From positions 1-44,457 of the forward strand of contig WKLE02004705.1 of assembly GCA_014885115.2 (NCBI GenBank): a DNA stretch of 44,457 bases. The letters are read 5' to 3'. A program made the position numbers and the translations under genes. Below are positions 1 to 11,500 of the stretch, piece after piece (within the stretch, counting starts at the first letter, position 1; the number at the start of each line of letters is the position of its first letter). The notes beneath the pieces were generated by a model. The model ran no database searches. It saw only the letters and a program-made list of their open reading frames with translations, and was not told where the DNA came from. Source of the DNA: Asterionellopsis glacialis (Eukaryota > Bacillariophyta > Plagiogrammaphyceae > Rhaphoneidales > Asterionellopsidaceae).

Positions 1-1000
1 TATAATTTAGGAAATAGTTAATCACCACATACTCGATTCTGACACTTACTGTAGGGTACATGCTACTAGAATACCGGGTACCAGGTACCATTTTACCTGG
101 TAGTCTGTTGGTGTAGATACAAGATAAGTACCTGGTACAAGGCAAAGTAACAGGGGATTAGTATAATAAACAAATAGAATATTTATTGAATACGAATTAA
201 TTACTCGACAATACTTGCTGAATTGCAATTTTCTGGTTTGAAACGTATTCATTGTATAGGGCATATAGGGCATTTCATGCTATTATTTGTTTTTCTGTCC
301 CTTAAGTTTCCAGGGAAGTCCTTACGTCATCATTTAATTTTTAATTATAGCAAATAACGTGAACTTTGCTGTTTATTGTTGTTCAATTTTATTTCTCACA
401 AGAAAAAGAACGCCAGCGTACATGGTGGATGAATTGATATATGCAGGCTGTTTCCTGTACAACCTGTATTCTTTTAATATCAGGATCAGGTTGTATTTTT
501 TTTTAATACCTTTTGAATTTGTAGCACCTATCGGCGAAACATAGGTGGTGTTGACCTGAAGGTCCTAGTGAGACTGAAGTAACACCATGCAAACAAAGGA
601 CTTTTTTTTACAGCCAGTTTTCCGACACAAACATTTTTTGTATCTCTGTTCCCGCTAGTCCTAATTTGTGTAGGTTAGTTAGCTTGTTGTTGAATCGGTT
701 TCTCCGAGCAAACACGGGTCGAATACGACACAATTCGACTGCTAACGTCTCGGGGCTGTCGTTCTCTCTCTCTCCTAGCTCTCTAGAAGCAGAGATAAAC
801 ACCCAGAGACTCTAGCCAAAAACTGCACAAGAGACTTTTCACAATAGGCTTCTCTAGAACTAGGATTGGTCACCAGTGGCAACAACTCTACCAATACCTG
901 CCTACGGTGTCAACTAAATTCATTTACTCCGTCTTGAAATCTGTACTCTATCAATTGAACGAACATTTTGTAATATTTATTCATTCAAGGCAAAGAACCC
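1..1000. other. AT-rich intergenic DNA at left edge
   Basis: No convincing gene is seen. Short open frames here lack conserved motifs and are interrupted. The only clear structure is a cluster of TACCAGGTAC-type palindromes at 71-140, listed separately. The last few hundred bases should hold the promoter of the CRAL-TRIO-like gene that starts at 1001. Confidence 0.6.
71..140. repeat. GGTACC/ACCAGGT palindrome cluster 1
   Basis: Contains GGGTACCAGGTACCA (77-91), then ACCTGGTAG (96-104) and GTACCTGGTAC (128-138). The half-sites are mutually inverted copies of TACCAGGTAC. The same motif recurs in at least six other gene-free stretches of the window and was not noticed inside recognised coding sequence. 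Confidence 0.7.
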
Positions 1001-2050
1001 ATGTCCGCATTTTCGTATTCTGCACCACTTTTTAGCAGTGAAGAAAGAAAACGAGAGCGGTCTTTGCTCACAAGCGAAGAAAAAGATCTTATAAAAAATG
1101 ATCTCGTAGGAAATGATTCGTGGGAGGGAGAAACTGAAGAATTACGAGAGTCGGGATTGCTACAAATCGAAAAAGTCATTTCAGAAATGAACCTAGAAGA
1201 AAAAGCTGAATACATGACTGCACTGATCGAAGTGCCAGAACTGGTAAAAAGAGAATCTCCTCCAATTATCTTTCTACGAAAGCATAAGTTCGATGTTGTT
1301 GTAAGTTCGATTACATCGTTTGGATCCAATTGAACTGAAAGTTAGCTAAATTCGGCATTCCTCTATCTATAAACCACAAAATCTCATCTTCTTTCTTCTT
1401 TGCAACTACAGGCAGCCGCAAGGAATCTTATCATATATTGGACATGGAGGGTTAAGTTATTCAAAGAGAAAGCTTTCTTACCCATGACTATCCGCGGAGC
1501 ATTGCAGGATGACTTTGACACATTATCCACAGGTTTCGCACAAATACTAGGCTATGATAACCACGGTCGAGTTGTTTTTTATCATGATAAACATCAAGCA
1601 AATCCAAAGCTTCATCATAGAGATAGTCTTTGTCGAGTCGTATTCTATATGATACATGTTGCTTGTATGAACAGAGAAGCACAGAAGAAAGGTTGCGTTA
1701 TAATTGTAAACTATGCTAACCTTCGGCTGGAGGATTTTGATCGTCTCTATACAAAAACTGTCCTACAAATCGATGATATAGTCGCCCCAATACGACTAAA
1801 AGCTATGCATGTTCAAGCAACCAGCCTTTGGTTTGTCCCGCCATCCATTTTAATGCCAATATCTAGTTTTGTAATGCCAAAGAATATCCGTTTGAGAATC
1901 AACTTTTTTGATTCTGTGGAAGATCTTGAAACTTATGGTATTTTACCTGAAACTCTTCCTACAGGTGTTGGTGGCACTCGTGATGTGTATAGTAACTTTG
2001 ACAATTGGATAGATGCACAAATTGAGAAAGAAACCGTATCGATGGAATGA
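1001..2050 (+). CDS. CRAL-TRIO-like protein, two exons
   Basis: Exons are 1001-1300 and 1412-2050, giving 312 aa. The intron (111 nt) has donor GTAAGT at 1301 and acceptor ACAG ending at 1411, and is phase 0. Splicing joins FLRKHKFDVV to AAARNLIIYW, restoring the FLR..KFD..AAAR....YW signature I associate with the CRAL-TRIO-like family expanded in diatoms. An N-terminal helical segment (LLTSEEKDLIKNDLVG) is also typical. The lipid-binding-like core runs from about residue 110 to 285 (EKAFLPMTIRGALQDD, then a hydrophobic strand GCVIIVNY). It aligns along its length with the gene at 35717-36676, which has no intron. A role in phosphoinositide or lipid binding and transfer is inferred from the fold only; no ligand residues can be assigned. 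Confidence 0.65.
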
Positions 2051-2965
2051 CTTTATTAAAATTTAAAATATAATGACTTCATCTTTAGCCACTGATTTTA
2101 TTTTAAGAGAGTATTGGGGGAGGGGATTACAGTATTCTAGGAAGGGATATTCTAGGAAGGGAAGGAGCTAACTCTTACTTTTTTTAAAGAAAACGTTACA
2201 GTATAATACACCTTGACTTTACATCACTCTTACTTATAAAAACGTTAACCTTGACTTCCCATTTTTTAAAATTGAAAATAATAATCTATCATCTCTTTTC
2301 TTGTTCTGAACTGATGAGCTGGCGGATAATGGTAAGAAGCAGTTAGTGCGTACTACTGATTTCGGAAACCAGGGCGGCCCGGCGCAATGAGCTACATATT
2401 TTGTCATCGTGTACAAATACGATAGACACGTTTCAAATTGTCTACCGAGTGACTTTGTCACTGTGTCGCACTACCTGATTCGTACTGGTACGCACTCCCG
2501 CTTGCTCGTTCGAAGTTCGCAGGATCCGACGAACCATGGGGGAATATACTCATGCATGGACGAACGTAAAAGAAATAATAAATAATAATATTATAATGCA
2601 TCCGACATTATTTTTTTGCGACTGGTATTTACGACTCGACGACAGTAAAACCCAGGAACAGCTCAAACGCCAAAGTATGCATGAAAATTTGACGCGTCAT
2701 CTTCATGGTGTCAGTGCCCGAGTGTCCTCAATATTTTTTCCGTCCTTTCACTCCGTGATTTGAGAGATAAAATATTATGATGTTGTGTAGGCATCCTCCA
2801 CAGGATGTTCTTGTTCCCATTCTCACTTTCAACTCTGTCATCAAAAGTGGAGATTTCAGAATTGGCAACGCCATTAGTACCCTAGTGAGGAAGAATTTTG
2901 ATCAAGTAATACTAAATAATTAGAAGTGGTGCTAACAGAAGTAACAGAAGCAGAAGAACACAAAA
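2051..2965. other. Intergenic stretch with a small tandem repeat
   Basis: No supported gene. A perfect 15-bp tandem duplication (TATTCTAGGAAGGGA twice) lies at 2133-2162. An open frame at 2536-2763 has a non-conserved, low-complexity translation and is not called. The final bases should contain the PEX11 promoter and 5' UTR. Confidence 0.55.
2133..2162. repeat. 15-bp tandem duplication
   Basis: TATTCTAGGAAGGGA occurs twice head to tail with no mismatch, just downstream of the CRAL-TRIO-like gene. It is probably replication slippage. Confidence 0.85.
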
Positions 2966-4312
2966 ATGATGTCATCACCAAGCTCTGGATCTACCCAACC
3001 TAAAAGTTCTGAACAATCTTGTAGCAGCAGTGAACCAAATCTGATGAGGGATCAATCCGAAGTAACGAGCAAAGTAGCTGCAAGAATACAGCATACTCAA
3101 GAAGAAAAGAAGGACGAATGCCCTATATCTAGCAGTAGTATTGATGAAAATCCTCAAGAGGACATGCTTCCCTTGATATCATTATCTCACGGTCTACAGA
3201 AAAAGGCAAGCGGGTATACATTACGATCATGGATTGCCTTGTCATTAACGCTTGATGGACGCGACAAAATTACAAAGGTTATTCAATATACAGCGCGACT
3301 ACTATCATGGTGGTTTACACAAAAGAAAATGGAGAATCCAATATTTGCTACCAAATTTAAAAATTTGTACAAGTCGTTATCCCAAAGTCGTAAAGCATTC
3401 CGATTAGGACGAAGTTTCACAGAAATGGAAAAGCTGCGTTCTATGGGCCTTCTTCAGGTCTTATTGTATCATTTGCGCATAGCTCTGACTGACAACAACG
3501 TCTTTGACAATGAAGAGGATGGTGACGGAGATAAATTACCTACAGAGTTGAGCACGAACAACAATGGACGACCACATTTGACAAGAAAGGCATCATCTAA
3601 TATTGGGTGGGGTCCATCAACAATGCCATCACTACCCACTCGTCAGCAATCAAGTAGTAGTAGAGGCTTTTATCGATCGTTATCAAATGTTGGGTATCGT
3701 ATGTACCGACCCATGGTATCGCAATTGTCCCTTTTGGGACCACCTTCACGACCATCCAAAGCTCCTGCATGGAAGATCATCGGATCATCACTTAAGTTAT
3801 TGGGTTTACTGGGATTTTTTGCCGGTGATAATATATGCTTCTTGAATTCTTCAGGACTTTTTGATAATCATGCCCTTAAAGAACAAGATAGACTAACAAA
3901 ACGAAAACAATTGCAAACATCTGCTACACACTTTGCATTCCGGAGTTACTTCATGGGTGCTGTAGCTGGACTAGTTGTTAGTTGGAAATCGTATTGGGAG
4001 TATCGACGAAAGGAAATCAAAGATGCACAAGAACGGCTTGATAGACTTTGCAAGGAGAGTGAAAATATTGAAGAAGATGTTCGTGTCAAACGTGCTCGTC
4101 AAGATATGAAGGAAGCAGGAGAAAAACAATTTGTTTTGTTCTTGGCATTGTTAAAAAGTTGTTGTGATATATTGGTTTTTAGCAATAATGCTGGAATTGA
4201 TCTTCATAAAAAATATCGAGGTAAAAAGATGCACGAAGGTTTCCATTGTCTTTGTGGATTGGTCAGTGCATCAACAGTCATTTACAACAACTTTCCAAAT
4301 GCTGATTATTAA
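2966..4312 (+). CDS. PEX11: Peroxisomal membrane elongation factor PEX11
   Basis: 448 aa, single exon. PEX11 proteins tubulate the peroxisomal membrane and recruit the fission machinery. Residues 1-75 are Ser-rich and disordered. The PEX11 N-terminal amphipathic region follows (LDGRDKITKVIQYTARLLSW, about 95-115), then RKAFRLGRSFTEMEKL. The C-terminal half has a GLLGFFAGDNICFL segment (about 280-293), a hydrophobic segment in SYFMGAVAGLVVSWKSYWEY, a charged coiled-coil-like stretch (about 350-390), and the family ending KMHEGFHCLCGLVSASTVIY. Full-length for the family; the extra length is the disordered N-terminus and a Ser/Arg-rich linker at about 190-265. Two consecutive ATGs (2966, 2969) open the frame and either could start. 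Which PEX11 subtype it is cannot be decided by eye. Confidence 0.88.
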   Translation: MMSSPSSGSTQPKSSEQSCSSSEPNLMRDQSEVTSKVAARIQHTQEEKKDECPISSSSIDENPQEDMLPLISLSHGLQKKASGYTLRSWIALSLTLDGRDKITKVIQYTARLLSWWFTQKKMENPIFATKFKNLYKSLSQSRKAFRLGRSFTEMEKLRSMGLLQVLLYHLRIALTDNNVFDNEEDGDGDKLPTELSTNNNGRPHLTRKASSNIGWGPSTMPSLPTRQQSSSSRGFYRSLSNVGYRMYRPMVSQLSLLGPPSRPSKAPAWKIIGSSLKLLGLLGFFAGDNICFLNSSGLFDNHALKEQDRLTKRKQLQTSATHFAFRSYFMGAVAGLVVSWKSYWEYRRKEIKDAQERLDRLCKESENIEEDVRVKRARQDMKEAGEKQFVLFLALLKSCCDILVFSNNAGIDLHKKYRGKKMHEGFHCLCGLVSASTVIYNNFPNADY

Positions 4313-4908
4313 TAACACAAAGTAGTAAGTAGAGTAGACAGAGATTGCTTTTCTAGAGGACAAAAAATTAGTCAAAACTTTACATGTTGCAGAAAAGAAA
4401 CTTCAGAATATTCAATACTGCTACTACAGACATTACAACTTCCTCTTTGCATTTAAAGTGGGAGCTCATTTGTACTTGCCTGCAGGAGGAAAAATTTGTA
4501 CAGCCTGATTGAATAGGTTCAATCTAGACTACCATAGCCAGCCATAAAAAAATAGAGATTTTCAATTATATGATATTTTTGATGTGCGGTGGCATTTGAA
4601 TCTTTCGAGAACAACTCTTGGCGTTCAAACATGTCACCACAAAAGGATACTTCTAATGGTGAGTTCGGTCTAGAAAGATTTGGACCGCCGGTGCTTGATT
4701 ACTATTTGAGAGAGTGTCGAGGTGAAAGAGCTAAGGTTTGGATTGGCGAGTGACGAAGAACCGAGAAAGCACGGGTACGGAAAGCTATTTGTGTTCACGA
4801 ATGAGTTGGACTACAGTAGTTTAGATCTGGGTTACCTAAGGCTAGCTTCATCCTCCCAAGGGAGATAACGAAGTGATATTGAGCTGTAGGTCATGAAATA
4901 TTTCTGAT
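4313..4908. other. Intergenic stretch between converging genes
   Basis: PEX11 and AMP deaminase converge here. The gap is long for convergent neighbours. It holds one 40-residue ATG-initiated frame (4631-4753, +) whose translation looks protein-like (ERFGPPVLDYYLRECRGERA) but resembles nothing I recognise. Otherwise nothing is seen. Confidence 0.5.
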
Positions 4909-6600
4909 TCATTCGTCACCAAATTCATGTCCAAGAAGTTTGAGCTCCTCGGCAAGCTCACGGGCTCGAAATTCTAGACGTATCTTTGGAATACTTGTTA
5001 AGTTAGGGTCATCATCATGATAAAATGCTTCTGTCTCCTCTTTTTTACATGCCACAAGGACGCTGTTCCTTGCAATCTCCGACAGATCTGTTGCACTCAA
5101 GTCCCAAACACTACGAGCTGTAGCATATTCTTCCATTAAAGGAACATCAGTCATATGAAACTGCAATGGATCGTCCGTGGTTAAACAGCATCGAAGGCCG
5201 CGCTTGAAAAAGGATGCGAACGGGTTATCGAAGTACTTCAGGAAAAGAGCTCGATTAGATAGGGGGGAGACAGCAATGCCAATTTGGCACACATAGAAGA
5301 GGTACTGCAACACAGGTGACTTGCTGAGATTTATACCATGGGATATTCCTTGAGAGAACAAAAAACCAGATGCAAGATGATCCACTGGGCCACTTTCGCC
5401 GCAATGGGGGCGGAAATGGAAGGTGTTTAGATTTCGCTGCTTCCGTAAGGTGTTTAGAGCTGTGATGTTTGCGTAAAAGTAGTACGCATAGTAAGCATAG
5501 GATGGATTTCCACGATCTGTGGAATTCCATTCGTCTGGTTTAGGAACATTTGAGAGGTCAAAACTGTCAAACTTGCTCTCGTCGTCAACTGTATCAAACA
5601 TTTTTACGTGTTTCAACAACTCTGCAAGTTTGGGGTTATCTTCGGGATTGAGTGTTGCTGCATACAAGGGCTCGAAGAAATTCGTGAGCATATCTCCAAA
5701 GTTTTCAATCATCTTGGCTTCTTTCCAAACCAAGAAAATTCTTGGCATTTGTATGGCCATTCTAACGTTTGGTATATTGCAAACAGCATACTTATCTGCC
5801 CATTTTGCAATTAGTTTCCATTCGTCGCTTGCCCTCCCATAAATGCTAATTCTAGGTTCCAGATACACGTTATGCGGAGATGCTACTTTGGCAAAATGTT
5901 GCAAATATTCGGCTGCCCAACGACCATCCAGTTCATTGCTGAAACCCCAAATTAAATCATGAAGCTTTTGGGACCCAAGAGGGTGGAATGACTTGTTGAA
6001 TTCGGAAAAATCATTTTTCATTAGGAAGGTTGCCTGCGTGCCTAAGTCATCAGCGTAAATGTTTGGCGTGAATCCATTTTCCTCAAGAAGTTGCTTGATG
6101 GTCTTGCCACTTTCAGAGTCAATTACAATGTCCCCCTCTGTCTCGTATTTGCCTTTCAACCAATCGTAGAATTGCTTCGTGGTCCCAATGGATGAGTAGT
6201 GCAAATGACAATCAATCTTGGGGACACGGTAGAAGTCAGTGAAATCCTTTTGATTCAATTGCAGTTCCTTAAGACGATTTTTGATCTGGTAGGATTTGAA
6301 TGCGAGTTCTCGTAGTTGCATCCTTTCATCACAAAAAGATCTCGTCTTTGTGTCTTTCGAGGCATAGGACCAGATATCTTGTAGATCTTTCTTAACGGAA
6401 TCAGGAATATCATCTTTGATGGTAGATGTTGCATCAATATCTGCATCCATATACTGTTGCCTGAGATCCATTGCCTTGAGGATAACTTTAATTGCATCGG
6501 CATCTCGAGTTGGTATTTCTTCCTCGAAGTGCTGAGACTGATGCTTACTGCTACAAAGACTTCCACGGATGCTCATAGGAGCTTTGGTCAAGTGACTCAT
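4909..6600 (-). CDS. AMPD: AMP deaminase
   Basis: 563 aa, single exon, ATG at 6600. It converts AMP to IMP and ammonia in the cytosolic purine nucleotide cycle. The metallo-deaminase motifs are present in order: zinc-binding HLH in KIDCHLHYSS (about 129-137), FRPHCGESG (about 396-404; second-half zinc His and catalytic Glu), and CLTTDDPLQFH (about 472-482), the AMP-deaminase form of the STDDP signature. The conserved tail PLMEEYATARSVWDLS follows. AMP deaminases of animals and plants are usually 700-850 aa; this one keeps the catalytic core and has only about 120 residues before it, so the long regulatory or membrane N-terminus is missing or reduced. Adenosine deaminase is less likely because of the DPLQFH motif and the long linker. 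Confidence 0.93.
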   Translation of the reverse strand: MSHLTKAPMSIRGSLCSSKHQSQHFEEEIPTRDADAIKVILKAMDLRQQYMDADIDATSTIKDDIPDSVKKDLQDIWSYASKDTKTRSFCDERMQLRELAFKSYQIKNRLKELQLNQKDFTDFYRVPKIDCHLHYSSIGTTKQFYDWLKGKYETEGDIVIDSESGKTIKQLLEENGFTPNIYADDLGTQATFLMKNDFSEFNKSFHPLGSQKLHDLIWGFSNELDGRWAAEYLQHFAKVASPHNVYLEPRISIYGRASDEWKLIAKWADKYAVCNIPNVRMAIQMPRIFLVWKEAKMIENFGDMLTNFFEPLYAATLNPEDNPKLAELLKHVKMFDTVDDESKFDSFDLSNVPKPDEWNSTDRGNPSYAYYAYYFYANITALNTLRKQRNLNTFHFRPHCGESGPVDHLASGFLFSQGISHGINLSKSPVLQYLFYVCQIGIAVSPLSNRALFLKYFDNPFASFFKRGLRCCLTTDDPLQFHMTDVPLMEEYATARSVWDLSATDLSEIARNSVLVACKKEETEAFYHDDDPNLTSIPKIRLEFRARELAEELKLLGHEFGDE

Positions 6601-7683
6601 CTTTGTTGCTGATTTACTGAGAATGAGAAGGTTGTGGTTTGTAGGTTTATGATCTGTTTGATATTGAAGGGTCCCTTTTGAACAGGATCACAAAGTACAC
6701 TATTTATTTATTTTTTAAATTACCTTGCGGCGTTCAGCGACTGTGTCTGTGCTGTCGAAACATTCGATGATTTGTTATTGGTTCGCATTCTGTATGGGCA
6801 AAAACAAAGGAGAGTTGACGATGTTGACGCGTCCTCGAAGGGTGCTCGATTGACCGGTTTTTAAAAATAATTAAATATATATGAGAAGCCTTCGTAAATG
6901 TTCTTTTGGAAGCCTTTCTGACGTCTAAGGATGGAACCGATGTCAAATAATGGTATGTACTTCGTACGTCTTTGGGCTATTGAAATCGTTGTTTTGTCTC
7001 CAACGTTACTTTTATCGTAGGGGAGAACGATAGACTACCAGGTACGATTTCATATTAGTGCAGATGATGGACTCGACTACGATTACTAGAGCTGTATGAT
7101 GTGGAATGGCAGGTGACGGACTTTCTGGCTTCCGGCACATGCTGTTTTTCCTTCGTGATGTTTTATCATAAATCTCTCCCAGTCTAATCCCAAAGCGTCC
7201 TAACAGCTGTTCTGGTTTCTGCTTGACACAAAACTTCCGGACTTCCCGTACAGACAGTTGTATTAATATGTATTTTCTATTTTATTTGTGTGGCAATATA
7301 GAAGAGGCTCTTTCCTTTTTTATTTACTGGCATTTGTACTCAAACAAATAAAACTTTTACTATATAGAAAATAATAGACCAAATGAAATTGAAGTTTGAA
7401 AAAGAGATATATATATTTTCAGGGCCCACTTACGCAGCAAAGTTCTGTGTTGAAGTTATAACTTTTGATAAATAATTCAATCGATTTCTTCAATAATTGT
7501 ACTGTACAGTATCTAGTAGATAATATTTACACAGCATACATTCAATTCGTCTGTGCGCCTGCAGGTACAGTACATAATTTTTTTTTTAAATGATTGGGAT
7601 GAGGCGGTTCGTTTAGTCATAATGCCAAGTCAAAAGCAGTCCTTATTGTGCTCTGTCAGCAAAAACACTGACGGTATATACGA

Positions 7684-7706
7684 GTACCAGGTATTATACC
7701 TGGTAC
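7684..7706. repeat. Near-perfect TACCAGGTA palindrome
   Basis: GTACCAGGTA and its inverted copy TACCTGGTAC lie three bases apart, so the 23-bp site is symmetric except at its centre. It is another copy of the dispersed GGTACC/ACCAGGT family. Confidence 0.75.
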
Positions 7707-8007
7707 TTTAGTTGATGAAGAGTTGAATTCGCTTCGCATACGGTATTACAACTTATTATCAGGACGTTTGAAGCTGTTAAATAAAGTAAAAAAGTCCATA
7801 TGTTTCACAAATAAGAGAATTCAACCAGCATTGCCGACGCTTGGCTTCGCATCGCAAACCATGACGCCAGCTTTACTTTGCTGACTCGATTTTATACTAA
7901 TTTGTTCCCCTACAAATACAGTACTTTAGCTTAAATTTTAACCTCAGACACGTACAATAGCTGTACCTGTACTTGCGGTGCAGTCAGTAACATGAAGAAT
8001 TAACTGT

Positions 8008-8334
8008 TTGTACCAGGTACTAGATGGTACAAAGCAAGTACCTGGTAAGATCTTGTGACAGAATCTATCGGGGATATTCTTCTTATATTTTATAGATCAG
8101 CTGGTATGTCATGTACTTACAGATAACTGATACAGGTACCTGGTACAGGCTTGGCCTCTAGAGATACCAGGTACAGGTACTGTACCGGTAAGTCTGTACA
8201 GGTACATTTCGTGAACGTACCTGTACCGGTAACTACTCTTGAAAGAATTTGCCTGCTGGTATGAAGGACAGCAGACAACTGTCGCGTCAATTGTGGTACC
8301 CGGTAGAATAATACCAGTAGATTCCATACCGAGT
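8008..8334. repeat. Dense GGTACC/ACCAGGT palindrome cluster
   Basis: In about 320 bp there are repeated partial and full sites: GTACCAGGTAC near 8011, AGTACCTGGTA near 8038, ACAGGTACCTGGTAC at 8131-8145, ATACCAGGTACAGGTAC at 8164-8180, several GTACCGGTA variants to 8231, and GGTACCCGGTA at 8295-8305. This is the densest copy in the window. It lies 200-500 bp upstream of the kinase start codon. Confidence 0.75.
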
Positions 8335-8544
8335 ACTAGCGTTTTTTGAGATCAGCCTGACGGGCCTGTCTCCTCGAAGCTTTCTTGGGTGTAGTTTTGG
8401 ATTTTTTGTGTGTAGTTTCAGGAGGTGTATTTCAGGAGCCAAGAGATCTCTGTTCTTCTCTCGTTTATTCCATTGCTGTTGTAGTTGTTTGGGTTTACCT
8501 CGCTGACTTGCGCTGATGCAAAATTAAAGAGGTTGTACATTTTC

Positions 8545-11500
8545 ATGGCGAATCCTATTAGTGTCGAGAAAGGCGAAGGAAAAAGCAACCTCGGCAAGTA
8601 TGATATGGACGAGGCATACAGAAGGCTTGGTCACCGCTTAAGTTTACGGGCTCAGGGAGATCAGGGTTCTTCAACGAAGCCGGAAACAACGACTCAATGG
8701 ATCCCCGAGCGTTCGCCAACTTCAGCCTTCTTTAACCACAGCAAGAACTCAGCAGCATCAACTGATAGTAGCACTAGTAATGATGGACAATCACCATACT
8801 CTTCTCAGAATTCAACCAGAGCTTTATCATCAAGTGCCCCTGCGAGTCATCAACAAACTAATAATATGGTCAATGGTACCCACTATGATAGAACACACAA
8901 GGTTGCAAAAATGCATTTAAAAGATCATGGCGAGCACCATTCTCTTTACACACAATCCCTATTAAAGAAAGTTACGTATCAAGCGAAAGATACTTTTCAA
9001 CGGGCGTTATTAACAAACAACGGAGAATCACGGTGTGTCAAGGGAACCAAAAAAAGAGTATCGCCCAGCAATGTGGTTACTGCTTCAACTAGCCTTTTAA
9101 CTCCTCAAAAGGATTTATCAAACTTGGACTTGGGGACAACACCAGTTCAGCTGCAGCAAGCAAAATCGAAAGGGTTGTTACATGCTGCTCTAAAGGAAAC
9201 CGATATCGGAGATAATAAACAGGCAACACCAACACGTCCACAGCAAGGGAAATGTTTGACATCACCATCTGAACCAGTCTCTAACCATGGACTAGATAAT
9301 GCGGAAGGGAACCTGATTGTACACGAAAATGATGTCCTTAAGATACATAGTCCTAGTATCCACGCTCCAAATCTTGGTTCGAAAAGACATGGAGGCGATT
9401 CAGGATATATTGAATTACTAGTCATAGAACTGTTGGGACAGGGAACCTTCGCGCAAGTCTTCAAATGTGAGAACCTTGCGACAGGACAATTCCTTGCACT
9501 GAAAGTAGTGAAAAACAAGCCAGCCTACACTCGGCAGGCAGCTATAGAGGTCGAAGTATTTGCTGCCTTGGCAGAACCAATGCCCAATCAAAAGGAATTT
9601 GGTGATGCAGGCAAATATGTCGTGAAACTGCTGAACTACTTTATGCACAAAAGTCATTTGTGTCTGGTCTTTGAATTGCTCGGTTTGAATTTGTATGATG
9701 TTTTAAAAAGACGACAGTTTCGAGGTCTACCGTTGGGTATGGTGCGGACTCTTCTCCGGCAATCACTTGAAGGAACGAAAGAATTGGCTGCCAAAAGTAT
9801 CGTACATTGTGATTTGAAACCAGAAAATATCCTCCTGCTGGAAGACAGCGACCTGAATACTGTGGCATCAACGGACGACGATGAAACCCAAAAGATCAAA
9901 TTAATTGACTTTGGATCTGCATCCTTCGAAGGTAATACTGCACACACATATATTCAATCACGATTCTACCGAAGTCCAGAAGTATTGATTGGTTTACCAT
10001 ACGACTCTGCCATTGATATGTGGTCACTGGGATGTGTAGCAGCTGAATTATTTTTGGGGCTGCCGATTTTACCTGGTGTACACGAACATGATCAATTAGG
10101 TCGAATATGTGAGATGATTGGATTTCTCCCTGATAAAATGTTAGACGAGGGGACAAAATCTACAAAATACTTTTGCAAGTACTTTCCAAAAGCAGATGAT
10201 TCAACGGTGATTGGTGGCAATGGGGCTTCTGCACGGCCGGGGTATGCACCATCATCATCTCCACCTCCATTACGTCCTATTTGGAGACTGAAAACTCAAG
10301 ATGAATACATCAATTCCCTGTCATCGGAAGAATTACGTAAAAAGGGAGGAAAAGCAAAGTTAGAGAAGCAGCCTCCTAATCGTTATTTCAAGAGAAAGAA
10401 ACTGGCAGATATTGTCATGCTCCACGGCAATTGCTCATCATCAGAAAGTAGAGAAACGCTGGGTCTGTTTGTGCATTTTCTTTTAGGTGTTTTGGACCCA
10501 GATCCATGGAAACGGTGGACAGCGTATCAAGCATCCATGCATCCTTTTATTACTGGTAGTAAATTACACCGACGAAAGTCAAAGACAGCAGTTGGTATGT
10601 CACCAACTCACGGATCGAAAAATTCTGATGGGAACGACGAATTTGATATTTACTGGGTACCACCATGGGATCCATCCATATGCAAACGGAAACTGCTGCA
10701 CGTGCAAAAGACGCGTGAAAGACAGCAAGCACTACGTACCAATCGAAGTTTGATGGCACGCAGTTCTTTTACCGCAGCACAACCCAGCGATCCAGAATCT
10801 CCGTCAATGAATGGGTACGTTAAATTGCTTGCTTGCACTGTACCGTGACTTTGGAGCTTTGTAAGATACTTCTTACTCAACCTTTGATTTGACTTTTTTT
10901 ATTGTCTTTACTTTTTCAGAACGTCCCGTGGTGCTGAAGCAATGTCAGTGAGTCAGGGATCTATGATGTCATTCCAACAATCTCAATCTGCACCTGGTGG
11001 TGTGATGCCTCCGATGAATATATCAGGGTCACCCCCTGCATCGATTGGTACCGCCGCAGCAGCCATGGCAGCACAAAATGCTCCCTATTCCAATCATGGC
11101 AGAACACAAGCTGCCGCCCCACCCCAGGGATACTCTGGAAGTCCAGCAGTTCGTGGAAGGCATCTAAGTGCAAGTGGTGGTGTGGTTCCTCCTCCTTTGC
11201 AACCACCTGCATTCCTGACATCATCTAGTCTCTCGGATGTACATCCAGGTGTGGTCGACAGACAGCTGCACTCTGCCATGGTCCATATGTCAACACCTAC
11301 GGATGTTATGGGAGCAAACGGTGGTGGTATGGTTGGAAACATCCCCATGGGCCAACCGATGCTTGCATCCATTGGACCTCAGAGTTTCTCCAATATCTAC
11401 TACGAGAGGCACAACCCATCACAAATTCATAGAGAAGGTGACCTTGGCTATGCATTGCAACGGCCGGGTGTTGTTCCTGGGTTGGGCGGAGATTTGCCGA

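Larger units (their letters stand above)
6601..8544. other. 1.9-kb divergent intergenic region
   Basis: Lies between AMP deaminase (-) and the Yak1-like kinase (+), so it contains both promoters. No gene is supported. It is rich in A/T runs and carries two groups of TACCAGGTAC-type palindromes, at 7684-7706 and 8008-8334, listed separately. Short frames across these palindromes are artefacts of the repeat. Confidence 0.6.

Noticed and set aside
2536..2763. 75-codon + strand frame before PEX11
   Set aside because: AT-rich, includes an INNNII run, no conserved motif and no splice link to PEX11.
8109..8327. 72-residue minus-strand frame across the palindrome cluster
   Set aside because: Its translation is made of YRY/GTVPV repeats dictated by the GGTACC motif copies; there is no independent coding signal.
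10815..10848. Reading the kinase as ending at 10848 with a separate gene starting at 10942
   Set aside because: GTACGT at 10815 and TTTTCAG ending at 10919 join the two frames in phase. The downstream frame is a typical kinase tail with no start of its own before 10942.
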